Notes: generated by a model from the sequence alone, not told the origin. A stretch of 19,505 bases of DNA from an uncultured Oscillibacter sp. (GCA_951800675.1 CATOKC010000056.1:1-19505), one strand, 5' to 3'; counted from the stretch's first letter, positions 1 to 6,305 are shown. A program made the numbers and translations.

Positions 1-12
1 CCCCACCCGCCG

Positions 13-34
13 GGGAAGGGGGCGCCCCCTTCCC
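13..34. repeat. 22-bp perfect GC-rich palindrome
   Basis: Two 11-nt arms (GGGAAGGGGGC and its exact complement) abut with no spacer. The palindrome lies inside the 5' untranslated region expected from the minus-strand promoter at 68-96, so it could fold as an RNA hairpin near the 5' end of a gene beyond the left edge. No T-run follows on either strand, so an intrinsic terminator is not supported. It could also be a dispersed genomic repeat, which one window cannot show. Confidence 0.6.
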
Positions 35-67
35 AGGAGTCCTGAAAGAACCCCAGCTTGCGAACGC

Positions 68-96
68 ATTATACACCCTCCCCAGCCATTTGTTAA
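68..96 (-). promoter_or_regulatory. Strong minus-strand promoter firing out of the window
   Basis: On the minus strand, TTAACA (91-96) is followed after exactly 17 bp by TATAAT (68-73): five of six and six of six matches to the housekeeping sigma consensus. The start of transcription would be near 61, driving a gene that begins left of the window. It lies downstream of the GntR gene on the same strand. Confidence 0.75.
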
Positions 97-109
97 GAGG
101 GTTTGAACA

Positions 110-125
110 AATTTGTGTACAATTT
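110..125. promoter_or_regulatory. Candidate operator: interrupted palindrome AATTTGTGTACAATTT
   Basis: TTGT and ACAA half-sites flank a 2-bp centre (113-122). The dyad extends outward by two more pairs after one mismatch. The same stretch can be read as two AATTTGTG copies (110-117 and 121-128) spaced 11 bp, one helical turn, and it overlaps a further palindrome ACAAATTTGT (107-116). It sits just upstream of the -35 box of the minus-strand promoter. Short TTGT..ACAA-like dyads are typical of FadR/FCD-type GntR operators, and such a regulator is encoded next door, so autogenous or neighbour-gene control is inferred. Confidence 0.4.
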
Positions 126-273
126 GTGAATGGCCCCCGGGTAATTGTGGGTTTTGCCAAGAGGGATTGGGAAAACCCGGAACCGCGAACATCAAAACCG
201 ACAATTTTCCGACGCTTTCTTTGTTTGTTTTGACGGACGGTTTGGTAATCTTGTCCCCGGCGGGGGGACAGCC

Positions 274-954
274 TCAGTCCTGGAGGGTGTTGATCAAATG
301 CTTCATATGGATGCTCATGGCGCAGCGGGCCCCCTCCTCGTCCCGCTTGAGGAGGAAATCCAGAATGGTCCGGTTGTCCCCCAGGGCGATGTCCTGCATC
401 CGCTGGCGGCTGGGGGAGATTTGCAGAATCTCATCCACGGCGCTGTTGATGATGGGGTACAGCCGCCGCATATACTCGTTGTGGGAGGCCTTGATGATGG
501 CCCAGTGGAACTCCTGGTCCGCCAGGGGCCAGTTGCCCCCCTCGGCGGCGATGCGCTCCACCCGCTCCGCCTTTTTTCGGATCTGCTCCAGCTCCTCGTC
601 GCTGGCCCGCCGGCAGGCCAGCGCCACGGTGGCGGGCTCGAAAATCAGCCGCATCTCAAAAAGGTCCTTGGCCCGGACCCGGGAGCGGACCCCCGCCAGG
701 GCAGTTAAGTCCATCCCCGGGGCGGGGAGGCTCTCCGCCACGAAGGTGCCCTTTCCCCGGCGGATGTCCAGCACCCCCTGGGCAACCAAAAAGGAGATGG
801 CCTCCCGCAGGGTGGTGCGGCTGACCCCCATGGCCCCGCTGAGCTCGTTTTCGTTGGGCAGCTTGCTGCCGGGGGGATAGCGGCGCTCCTCCACAATCCA
901 CTCATAAAGCCGGTCCGCCGTCTGCTCGGACAGCTTGGCGCGTTTGCCTTCCAT
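274..954 (-). CDS. GntR family regulator, FadR/FCD subfamily
   Basis: This 226-residue protein is a ligand-responsive DNA-binding repressor or activator. The N-terminal winged helix (about residues 8-75) shows the hallmarks PPGSKLPNENELS, VSRTTLREAI and the wing RRGKGTFV. The C-terminal part (about 95-222) is an all-helical FCD effector domain. In FCD proteins a metal is usually held by one Asp and three His; here D146, H150 and H216 are visible, but the expected middle His appears to be Asn194 (motif DNRTI), so metal or ligand binding may be altered. ATG at 954 follows GGAGGAG at a good distance. It is divergent from the oxidoreductase operon and upstream of a strong outward promoter, so either could be its target. 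Small organic acids are common FCD ligands; the actual ligand is not known. Confidence 0.9.
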   Translation of the reverse strand: MEGKRAKLSEQTADRLYEWIVEERRYPPGSKLPNENELSGAMGVSRTTLREAISFLVAQGVLDIRRGKGTFVAESLPAPGMDLTALAGVRSRVRAKDLFEMRLIFEPATVALACRRASDEELEQIRKKAERVERIAAEGGNWPLADQEFHWAIIKASHNEYMRRLYPIINSAVDEILQISPSRQRMQDIALGDNRTILDFLLKRDEEGARCAMSIHMKHLINTLQD

Positions 955-971
955 GTAGACTCCTCCATCCT

Positions 972-987
972 CCGGCGGACCCGCCGG
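972..987. repeat. GC-rich hairpin in the gntR leader
   Basis: CCGGCGG and CCGCCGG are separated by AC, giving a near-perfect dyad in the presumed leader of the minus-strand regulator, about 20 nt before its start codon. A related dyad occurs in the rpsO leader (10987-11003). Confidence 0.5.
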
Positions 988-1024
988 GCGCGTGTTGCGT
1001 TCATCAGAAATTTACTGTAAGAGT

Positions 1025-1053
1025 ACTATACCGCCTTTTGCCGGAAAAAACAA
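1025..1053 (-). promoter_or_regulatory. Probable gntR promoter
   Basis: On the minus strand, TTGTTT (1048-1053), a 17-bp spacer and TATAGT (1025-1030). The -10 box is good (5/6) and the -35 weak (3/6). The -35 boxes of this and the divergent operon promoter are only 8 bp apart, so one bound protein could influence both. Confidence 0.5.
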
Positions 1054-1061
1054 GAAGGCTC

Positions 1062-1090
1062 TTGACAGCCTATGTAATTTAGTATAAAAT
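1062..1090 (+). promoter_or_regulatory. Promoter of the NTPase/oxidoreductase operon
   Basis: TTGACA (1062-1067), a 17-bp spacer and TAAAAT (1085-1090). Transcription would start near 1097, about 60 nt before the first start codon. It drives the five-gene operon that ends at the hairpin at 4456-4497. Confidence 0.75.
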
Positions 1091-1155
1091 GACATCATAC
1101 AACGCAAGAAAATACCAGACAACTTGCGCACGATTTCCTGGAAGGAGGGGTCCTC

Positions 1156-1830
1156 TTGACCGTCCTGGAGCGCTTTCCCCACCGCCTGACCCTGGTCACC
1201 GGGCACTACGGCACGGGAAAGACCGAATTTTCCGTGAACCTGGCCCTGGCCCTGGCGGAGGCGGGGGAGCGGACGGCCCTGGCGGATCTGGACATTGTAA
1301 ACCCCTACTTCCGCGGCCGGGAGCGCCGGGAGCTGCTGGAGGCGGCGGGCGTCCGGCTCATCGCCACGTCCCAGGCTCTGGCGGACGCGGACGTGCCCGC
1401 CCTCCCGGCGGAGCTCCACGCCCTGCTGGAGGACCGGACGGTCCGGGGAGTGCTGGACATCGGCGGGGACCCCTCCGGGGCCCGGGTGCTGGCCCGCTAC
1501 CGGCCCAGAATCGTGAAGGAGGATTACCAGCTCCTCTATGTGGTCAACGCCGCCCGCCCCGAGGTCCGCACGGCGGAGCGCGGCGTGGAAGTCCTCCGGG
1601 CCATCGAGACGGTGACGGGCCTTGCCTGCACGGGGCTTGTGAACAACACCCACCTCTGCGGCGAGACCACAGCGGAGGATATCCGGGAGGGCGCGGCCCT
1701 GGCGGGGGAGGTCTCCCGCCTGACGGGGATTCCGGTGGCCTGTCATGCGGCGGAGTCCCGGTTCCGGGAAGCGCTGAAGGACCTGGACCCCTTCCCCATT
1801 GAGATTCGGATGAAGAAACCCTGGGAATAA
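1156..1830 (+). CDS. P-loop NTPase (CobQ/MinD/ParA-like) heading the oxidoreductase operon
   Basis: A 224-residue protein of unknown role. A Walker A motif GHYGTGKT sits at residues 16-23, where His replaces the signature Lys of the MinD/ParA deviant P-loop. It is followed by DLDIVNPYFR (44-53), resembling the acidic second motif of SIMIBI-class ATPases. There is no CxxC motif of the kind used by ApbC/Nbp35 iron-sulfur carriers, no signal peptide and no membrane segment. The start is TTG at 1156, placed 5 nt after AAGGAGGGG (1142-1150). It is first in the operon, 38 nt before the ferredoxin gene. Co-transcription suggests a helper role, such as maturation or cluster or cofactor delivery to the oxidoreductase, but that is inference. 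Family-level call is secure; function is not. Confidence 0.75.
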   Translation: MTVLERFPHRLTLVTGHYGTGKTEFSVNLALALAEAGERTALADLDIVNPYFRGRERRELLEAAGVRLIATSQALADADVPALPAELHALLEDRTVRGVLDIGGDPSGARVLARYRPRIVKEDYQLLYVVNAARPEVRTAERGVEVLRAIETVTGLACTGLVNNTHLCGETTAEDIREGAALAGEVSRLTGIPVACHAAESRFREALKDLDPFPIEIRMKKPWE

Positions 1831-1868
1831 AATTGGCAATTTATATAGAGGAAAGGAGATTTTGCGCC

Positions 1869-2078
1869 ATGGCAATCCACCTCACCTTCCGCCAGGACCG
1901 CTGCAAGGGCTGCGGGCTCTGCGTGGCCGTCTGCCCCAAGCACATTTTGGCCCTGGAGGGCGGCACCAACGTGAAGGGCTACCATCCGGCGTCCTGCACG
2001 GACGAGGCCGCCTGCATCGGCTGCGCCAGCTGCGCGAAGATGTGCCCCGATTCCATCATTACCATCGAAAAAGACTGA
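1869..2078 (+). CDS. 2[4Fe-4S] ferredoxin, delta subunit of 2-oxoacid:ferredoxin oxidoreductase
   Basis: A 69-residue protein with two classical four-cysteine motifs: C12xxC15xxC18xxxC22P and C49xxC52xxC55xxxC59P, each able to hold one [4Fe-4S] cluster. As the small subunit of the complex it would carry electrons from the TPP site to a soluble ferredoxin. I chose ATG at 1869, 10 nt after AAAGGAG (1852-1858). An in-frame TTG at 1833 would add 12 residues but lies only two bases after the upstream stop and has no comparable ribosome site. The next gene, the alpha subunit, begins 14 nt after this stop, and its ribosome site overlaps the stop codon, so translation is probably coupled. Confidence 0.9.
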   Translation: MAIHLTFRQDRCKGCGLCVAVCPKHILALEGGTNVKGYHPASCTDEAACIGCASCAKMCPDSIITIEKD

Positions 2079-2092
2079 AAGGAGCCGGTCCC

Positions 2093-3160
2093 ATGAAACG
2101 AGAAATCTGGAAGGGCAGCGAGGCCATCGCTGAGGCCGCCATCCGGGCGGGCTGCCGCTGCTTCTTCGGCTATCCCATCACCCCCCAGAACGAGATTCCC
2201 GAGTACATGTCCCTCCACATGCCCCAGAGCGGCGGCGTCTTCGTCCAGGCGGAGTCGGAGCTGGCCGCCGTCAACATGGTATACGGCGCGGCGGCCTCCG
2301 GCGTGCGGGCCATGACCTCCTCCTCCTCCCCCGGCGTCAGTTTGAAGCAGGAGGGCATCAGCTATCTGGCGGCCTGCCAGCTGCCCGCCGTGATCGTCAA
2401 CGTCATGCGGGGCGGCCCGGGCCTGGGGTCCATCCAGCCCGCCCAGGGAGATTATTTCCAGGCCACCCGGGGCGGCGGCAACGGCGATTACCGCACCGTG
2501 GTCCTGGCCCCCGCCAACATCCAGGAGGCGGTGGATTTGACCCAGGAGGCCTTCGACATCGCCGACCAGTACCGCAATCCCGTGGTGCTCCTGGCGGACG
2601 GCCTCATCGGCCAGATGATGGAGCCCATCGTCTGGAAGGAGCGCGCCCCGAGAACGCTCCCGGAGAAGACCTGGGCCGCCTGCGGCCGGGGAAACCGGGA
2701 CCATAATAACTTCATCACCTCCCTGCTCATCGACGCCCCCTCCTGCGAGGCCCACAACCTGGAGCTGCACAAGAAGGTCCTGGAGATGGAGAAGAACGAA
2801 TGCCGCTGGGAGGAGATCCTGCTGGACGACGCGGAGATGGTCCTGGTCGCCTACGGCACCCCCTCCCGGGTGGCCCAAACGGCGGCGGAGAATCTGCGCC
2901 GGCAGGGGATCAAGGCCGGCGTGTTCCGCCCCATTACCCTGTGGCCCTATCCCTACGCCCGGCTGCGGGAGATTGCCGCCCTGGACCGGGTGAAGGGTTT
3001 CCTGACGGTGGAGATGAGCCTGGGGCAGATGCTGGACGACGTGAACCTGGCGGTCGCGGAGCGGAAGCCCGTGAAGTTCTACGGCCGCTGCGGCGGCAAG
3101 ATCCCCGGCGTGTCCGAGGTGGAGCGGGCGGTCCAGGAAGCCTGGAAGGAGGTCAAGTGA
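2093..3160 (+). CDS. vorB: 2-oxoacid:ferredoxin oxidoreductase alpha subunit, VorB type
   Basis: A 355-residue protein resembling the clostridial VorB subunit (branched-chain 2-oxoacid, or 3-methyl-2-oxobutanoate, ferredoxin oxidoreductase). With the beta subunit it converts a 2-oxoacid, CoA and oxidised ferredoxin to acyl-CoA, CO2 and reduced ferredoxin in the cytoplasm. Motifs seen: GYPITPQNEIPE (26-37), QAESELAA (52-59), the loop TSSSSPGVSLKQEG (75-88), RGGPGLG (106-112) and a Gly-rich TRGGGNGDY (125-133). The C-terminal transketolase-like domain contains FRPITLWPYP. ATG at 2093 follows AAGGAG. Substrate is not fixed by the sequence: VOR is favoured by overall similarity and by the adjacent branched-chain aminotransferase, but KOR-type use of 2-oxoglutarate remains possible. 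Confidence 0.9.
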   Translation: MKREIWKGSEAIAEAAIRAGCRCFFGYPITPQNEIPEYMSLHMPQSGGVFVQAESELAAVNMVYGAAASGVRAMTSSSSPGVSLKQEGISYLAACQLPAVIVNVMRGGPGLGSIQPAQGDYFQATRGGGNGDYRTVVLAPANIQEAVDLTQEAFDIADQYRNPVVLLADGLIGQMMEPIVWKERAPRTLPEKTWAACGRGNRDHNNFITSLLIDAPSCEAHNLELHKKVLEMEKNECRWEEILLDDAEMVLVAYGTPSRVAQTAAENLRRQGIKAGVFRPITLWPYPYARLREIAALDRVKGFLTVEMSLGQMLDDVNLAVAERKPVKFYGRCGGKIPGVSEVERAVQEAWKEVK

Positions 3161-3161
3161 C

Positions 3162-3905
3162 ATGACGACGATTTACCGGAAGACCAAGGGCCTCCAGGAC
3201 ACGGAGCTCCATTACTGCCCCGGCTGCGCCCACGGCGTCGTACATAAGCTCATCGGCGAGATTCTGGAGGAGATGGACGCCCTGGGGACCGCCATCGGCG
3301 TCTGCCCCGTGGGCTGCGCCGTTTTCGCCGGGAACTACTTCTCCTTCGACACCATCGAGGCGGCCCACGGACGGGCCCCGGCTGTGGCCACGGCGGTGAA
3401 GCGCACCCATCCCACCCAGCCCGTCTTTACCTATCAGGGGGACGGGGACCTGGCCTCTATCGGCGCGGCGGAGATTGTCCACGCCGCCATGCGGGGGGAG
3501 AAATTCACCACCATTTTTATCAACAACGCCATCTACGGCATGACCGGCGGGCAAATGGCCCCCACCACCCTCATCGGCCAGCGGGCCACCACCGCCCCCC
3601 TGGGCCGCGCCAAGGAACAGGCGGGCATGCCCATCCGGGTCGCCGAGATGCTCTCCACCCTGGACGGCTGCGTCTACGCCGAGCGGGTCTGCGTCACGGA
3701 TATCCCCCACCTGAACAAGACGAAAAAGGCCCTGAAAAAGGCATTCCAGCGCCAGATGGCCGGGGACGGCTTCACCTTCGTGGAGGTGCTGGCGGCCTGT
3801 CCCACCAACTGGGGCATGGAGATCGACGAGGCCAACCAATGGCTGATGGAGCATATGGCCGCTTACTATCCCCTGGGCGTTATCAAGGATACGGAGGCGA
3901 CGTGA
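3162..3905 (+). CDS. vorA: 2-oxoacid:ferredoxin oxidoreductase beta subunit (TPP-binding)
   Basis: A 247-residue subunit that binds thiamine pyrophosphate and Mg2+. The N-terminal CPGCAHG (19-25) and V49/G51-C52 region are typical of the family. The TPP/Mg motif is GDGDL (93-97) followed by NNAIYGMTGGQ (121-131), and CPTNW (213-217) lies near the C terminus. The length is typical for a split-subunit beta chain. The ATG lies one base after the alpha stop codon, with the ribosome site AAGGAGG inside the end of the alpha gene, and the gamma gene starts one base after this stop. This tight packing implies equimolar expression. Subunit naming differs between organisms, so the symbol is tentative while the function is clear. 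Confidence 0.9.
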   Translation: MTTIYRKTKGLQDTELHYCPGCAHGVVHKLIGEILEEMDALGTAIGVCPVGCAVFAGNYFSFDTIEAAHGRAPAVATAVKRTHPTQPVFTYQGDGDLASIGAAEIVHAAMRGEKFTTIFINNAIYGMTGGQMAPTTLIGQRATTAPLGRAKEQAGMPIRVAEMLSTLDGCVYAERVCVTDIPHLNKTKKALKKAFQRQMAGDGFTFVEVLAACPTNWGMEIDEANQWLMEHMAAYYPLGVIKDTEAT

Positions 3906-3906
3906 T

Positions 3907-4449
3907 ATGAAAAAGGAAGTGATTCTGTCCGGCTTCGGCGGTCAGGGCGTCATGTCCATCGGGAAGAACCTGGTGGAGGCCGCCGTGGCGGAGGACCTGG
4001 AAGCGTCCTGGGTCCCCTCCTACGGCCCCGAGATGCGGGGCGGCACCGCCAACTGCACGGTGATCATCAGCGACGAGCGCATCGGCGCGCCCCTGGTGGA
4101 GCGGCCCAGCGAGGTGGTGGCCATGAACCGGGCGGCTCTGGCGAAGTTTGAAAGCCGGGTGGCCCCCGGGGGCACGGTGTTCGTCAACAGCAGCATCATC
4201 CCCGACAAGGTAAGCCGGGAGGACGTGACGGCGGTCTACGTCCCCTGCGACGAGATCGCCTCGGAGCTGGGAAACCCCAAGGTCGCCAACATGGTGATGC
4301 TGGGAGCCTACGTGGCCGCCACGGGGGCGCTGAAGCAGGAAACCATCGAAACCATGATTGCCGGGATGTTCACCGGGAAGAAGGCCAAGCTGGTCCCGCT
4401 GAACCTGGAGGCCCTGAAACGCGGGCTGGAGTGCGGGAAGCCCGCCTAA
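3907..4449 (+). CDS. 2-oxoacid:ferredoxin oxidoreductase gamma subunit
   Basis: A 180-residue gamma chain of the pyruvate/2-oxoacid:ferredoxin oxidoreductase superfamily, believed to help CoA access and complex assembly. The Rossmann-like GFGGQGV (9-15) opens the protein, and the family motif PSYGPEMRGGT (37-47) follows. Residues VNSSIIP and the stretch ending NMVMLGAY are also standard. It is the last gene of the operon, which closes with a long hairpin 6 nt after its stop. With ferredoxin, alpha and beta this makes a complete four-subunit enzyme. Confidence 0.92.
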   Translation: MKKEVILSGFGGQGVMSIGKNLVEAAVAEDLEASWVPSYGPEMRGGTANCTVIISDERIGAPLVERPSEVVAMNRAALAKFESRVAPGGTVFVNSSIIPDKVSREDVTAVYVPCDEIASELGNPKVANMVMLGAYVAATGALKQETIETMIAGMFTGKKAKLVPLNLEALKRGLECGKPA

Positions 4450-4455
4450 CAAGAC

Positions 4456-4497
4456 CACGCGGGGGGAAGCGGGCCGGAGCCCGCTTCCCCCCGCGTG
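4456..4497 (+). terminator. Long hairpin closing the oxidoreductase operon
   Basis: A perfect 19-bp stem (4456-4474 with 4479-4497) has a CGGA loop. The following bases, TCTCCTTAG, are only weakly T-rich, so it may stop RNA polymerase imperfectly or mainly protect the 3' end. The next promoter begins 20 nt later. Confidence 0.75.
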
Positions 4498-4516
4498 TCT
4501 CCTTAGAGAAAAACCA

Positions 4517-4545
4517 TTGACTTTGCCCCCGGGCAAGCATATAAT
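4517..4545 (+). promoter_or_regulatory. Promoter of the branched-chain aminotransferase gene
   Basis: TTGACT (4517-4522), a 17-bp spacer and a perfect TATAAT (4540-4545). The predicted start is near 4552, giving a 70-nt leader with two small GC hairpins (4562-4576 and 4580-4594). The leader is too short for a T-box and shows no T-box sequence. Confidence 0.8.
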
Positions 4546-4561
4546 CATTTAAAGCAAAAAA

Positions 4562-4594
4562 CCGGGCCCCGCCCGGCAGGGGAGCCCAGCTCCC
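4562..4594 (+). promoter_or_regulatory. Tandem hairpins in the aminotransferase leader
   Basis: CCGGGC-CCC-GCCCGG (4562-4576) is followed by GGGAGC-CCA-GCTCCC (4580-4594), each with a 6-bp stem and 3-nt loop, ending 12 nt before the ribosome site. A role in message stability or translation control is possible; neither matches a riboswitch class I know. Confidence 0.4.
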
Positions 4595-4621
4595 AATACG
4601 GAAAACAGGAGAGTGTTCGCA

Positions 4622-5698
4622 ATGCTGGATATCAAAATCACGAAAAACCCCGCCCCCAAGGCCAAGCCCGCCGACGAGAGCAAGCTGGGCTTCGGCAAGA
4701 TCTTTTCGGACCATATGTTCCTGATGGACTATACCGACGGCCGGGGCTGGCACGACCCCCGCGTCGTGCCCTACGCGCCCATCCCCATGGACCCGGCCAC
4801 CGTGGTCTTTCACTACGCTCAGGAGCTTTTCGAGGGCATGAAGGCCTACCGCTCCGTGGACAACGTCATTCAGCTCTTCCGCCCGGAGTGCAACGCCCAG
4901 CGGATGCAGGATTCCTCCGACCGCATGTGCATCCCCCAGGTCCCTGTGGAGGACTTTGTCCAGGCCGTGAAGACCCTGGTGGAGCTGGAAAAGGACTGGG
5001 TGCCCCACTCCGACGGCACCTCCCTGTATATCCGCCCCTTCGTCTTCGCCACCGACGTGGGCCTTGGCGTCCACGCCAGCAAGCACTACACCTTCTGCGT
5101 CATCTGCGCCCCCTCCGGCGCCTACTACGCCGAGGGCATTGACCCGGTGCGCATCTACGTGGAGGACGAGTACATCCGGGCCGCCCCGGGCCTGACGGGC
5201 TTCACCAAGTGCGGCGGCAACTACGCTGCGTCCATCAAGGCCGGGGAGCTGGCGGAGCAGAAGGGCTTTGCCCAGGTGCTGTGGCTGGACGGCGTGGAGA
5301 AGAAATACGTCGAAGAAGTGGGCAGCATGAACATTATGTTCAAAATCGACGGGAAGGTCTACACCGCCGCCTGCACGGGCACGGTGCTCCCCGGCGTCAC
5401 CCGGCGCAGCTGCATCGAGCTGCTGCGGGACTGGGGCTATGAGGTGGTGGAAGGCCCCCTGGCCATTGCCGACGTGATGAAGGCCGGCCACGAGGGCAAG
5501 CTGGAGGAGGTCTTTGGCACCGGCACCGCCGCCGTGGTCTCCCCGGTGAAGGAGCTGGACTGGAAGGGGGACAAGGTTTTCATCAACGATGGGAAAATCG
5601 GCCCCGTCACCCAGAAGCTCTACGACACCATGACCGGCATGCAGTGGGGGAAGCTTCCCGACACCAAGGGCTGGATCGTCCCGGTGTGCAAGGGCTAA
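4622..5698 (+). CDS. ilvE: Branched-chain-amino-acid aminotransferase (fold-type IV PLP enzyme)
   Basis: A 358-residue enzyme that exchanges amino groups between Val/Leu/Ile and 2-oxoglutarate. Length and motifs match the longer eukaryote-like BCAT group, not the ~300-residue E. coli type: HYAQELFEGMKAYR (64-77), the catalytic region TKCGGNYAAS with K196 as the PLP lysine, QVLWLDG (218-224), VEEVGSMN (230-237) and GTGTAAVVSPV near the C terminus. I chose ATG at 4622, 9 nt after AGGAGA; an in-frame GTG at 4613 overlaps that ribosome site. It has its own promoter but follows the oxidoreductase operon directly, so the pair can link branched-chain amino acids to acyl-CoA. A strong terminator follows. 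Confidence 0.93.
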   Translation: MLDIKITKNPAPKAKPADESKLGFGKIFSDHMFLMDYTDGRGWHDPRVVPYAPIPMDPATVVFHYAQELFEGMKAYRSVDNVIQLFRPECNAQRMQDSSDRMCIPQVPVEDFVQAVKTLVELEKDWVPHSDGTSLYIRPFVFATDVGLGVHASKHYTFCVICAPSGAYYAEGIDPVRIYVEDEYIRAAPGLTGFTKCGGNYAASIKAGELAEQKGFAQVLWLDGVEKKYVEEVGSMNIMFKIDGKVYTAACTGTVLPGVTRRSCIELLRDWGYEVVEGPLAIADVMKAGHEGKLEEVFGTGTAAVVSPVKELDWKGDKVFINDGKIGPVTQKLYDTMTGMQWGKLPDTKGWIVPVCKG

Positions 5699-5746
5699 GC
5701 GGCAAACGGCTCCGGCGAACGGTTGCCTGGACCTTGAACGCAAAGA

Positions 5747-5783
5747 GAGAGGCCGTGCGTTTCGCGCGGCCTCTCGTTCTTTT
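5747..5783 (+). terminator. Intrinsic terminator after ilvE
   Basis: A 13-bp stem (GAGAGGCCGTGCG with CGCGCGGCCTCTC, one G-T pair) has a TTT loop and runs into GTTCTTTT. It lies about 50 nt after the ilvE stop. The region from here to 5884 shows no gene or site that I can support. Confidence 0.85.
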
Positions 5784-5884
5784 GAGCTCCGGCGGGCGGA
5801 ACTCCCGGGCGGAGGGACCCCTGTTGCCCGCGGAAGCAGTTGTTTGATTTGCCCCTCCGCCGTGGGCGTCCGCCGGAAACACAA

Positions 5885-5917
5885 ACGCGGTGCCGAGTTT
5901 GGAGCTCAGCACCGCGT
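5885..5917. repeat. Inverted repeat ACGCGGTGC ... GCACCGCGT
   Basis: Perfect 9-bp arms enclose 15 nt, within which GAG and CTC can also pair. A T-rich tail follows only on the minus strand, where no gene ends nearby. It lies 30 nt upstream of the promoter at 5947-5975, so it may be an upstream control element or a remnant. Confidence 0.5.
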
Positions 5918-5946
5918 AAAGCGCAGATACACGGCTTAGAAAATCC

Positions 5947-5975
5947 TTGCAAAAGCAGGTGGAAGAGGGTATAAT
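5947..5975 (+). promoter_or_regulatory. Near-consensus promoter in an apparently gene-free region
   Basis: TTGCAA (5947-5952), a 17-bp spacer and a perfect TATAAT (5970-5975). Transcription would begin near 5982. No credible open frame with a ribosome site follows; instead a series of stable hairpins does, which suggests a non-coding RNA. Confidence 0.75.
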
Positions 5976-5981
5976 AAGGCC

Positions 5982-6157
5982 GTGACGCAGGGTACCCTGC
6001 TGTGCTGAGTGGTTGCGCGCTCGTTCAGAGCCGCTGGGTGCTTGCGACACCCGGCGGCCTGCCGCATTTATGTTTTCACTTCTATTTTACCCCTCCGGGC
6101 GGAAATTGCAAGAGGGTCCGGTAAAATACCTTCCCTTGCCCGCCGGGCCCTGGGGAC
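5982..6157 (+). ncRNA. Candidate structured small RNA, about 175 nt, unassigned
   Basis: The interval contains several consecutive stable stems. GCAGG-GTAC-CCTGC occupies 5987-6000. A 14-bp stem with one bulged A and a 7-nt loop occupies 6026-6061. A 9-bp TATTTTACC/GGTAAAATA stem with an inner CCTC/GAGG stem occupies 6083-6128. A GC hairpin lies near 6132-6156. The 5' end is set by the strong promoter upstream; the 3' end is a guess because no T-run follows. Size, solitary promoter and lack of coding signal would suit 6S RNA, but I cannot recognise its conserved bubble. SRP RNA, tmRNA and RNase P signatures are absent. A long tRNA leader is the alternative, although the tRNA has its own promoter. 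Confidence 0.45.
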
Positions 6158-6184
6158 AAAAAAGAAAAAAGCGTGAAAAAAGGC

Positions 6185-6213
6185 TTGACAAATCCGGATT
6201 GTTCGTGTATCTT
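6185..6213 (+). promoter_or_regulatory. tRNA-Val promoter
   Basis: TTGACA (6185-6190), a 17-bp spacer and TATCTT (6208-6213), ending 15 nt before the mature tRNA. The spacer begins with the perfect palindrome AATCCGGATT (6191-6200). Confidence 0.6.
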
Positions 6214-6228
6214 ATACATGTTCGCTTC

Positions 6229-6305
6229 GGACGATTAGCTCAGCTGGCTAGAGCACCTGCTTGACGTGCAGGGGGTCACAGGTTCAAGTCCTGTATCGTC
6301 CACCA
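6229..6305 (+). tRNA. tRNA-Val (anticodon GAC), CCA encoded
   Basis: A 77-nt cloverleaf. The acceptor arm GGACGAT pairs with ATCGTCC (6295-6301), then discriminator A and an encoded CCA. The D-arm is TAGCTCAGCTGGCTAGAGCA; the anticodon arm is CCTGC-TTGACGT-GCAGG with GAC at 6263-6265; the T-arm CACAG-GTTCAAG-TCCTGT carries the GTTCAA core. GAC reads GUC/GUU valine codons. It stands alone, between its own promoter and terminator. Confidence 0.95.

Noticed and set aside
4552..4621. T-box or amino acid riboswitch in front of ilvE
   Set aside because: The leader is only about 70 nt and contains two small hairpins; no T-box sequence or antiterminator is present.
5885..5917. Intrinsic terminator on the plus strand
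   Set aside because: The stem is good but the following plus-strand bases are AAAGCG. ilvE already has a proper terminator at 5747-5783, and no minus-strand gene ends here.
5982..6157. SRP RNA, tmRNA or RNase P RNA
   Set aside because: The GGAAGGAAGCAG-type SRP apical motif, the tRNA-like end of tmRNA and the conserved P4 sequences of RNase P are all absent, and the length does not suit the last two. 6S RNA is left open.
6013..6264. Open frame of 83 codons across the candidate RNA and into tRNA-Val
   Set aside because: It overlaps the tRNA, has no ribosome site and its translation is dominated by basic low-complexity residues; the hairpins and promoters explain the sequence better.
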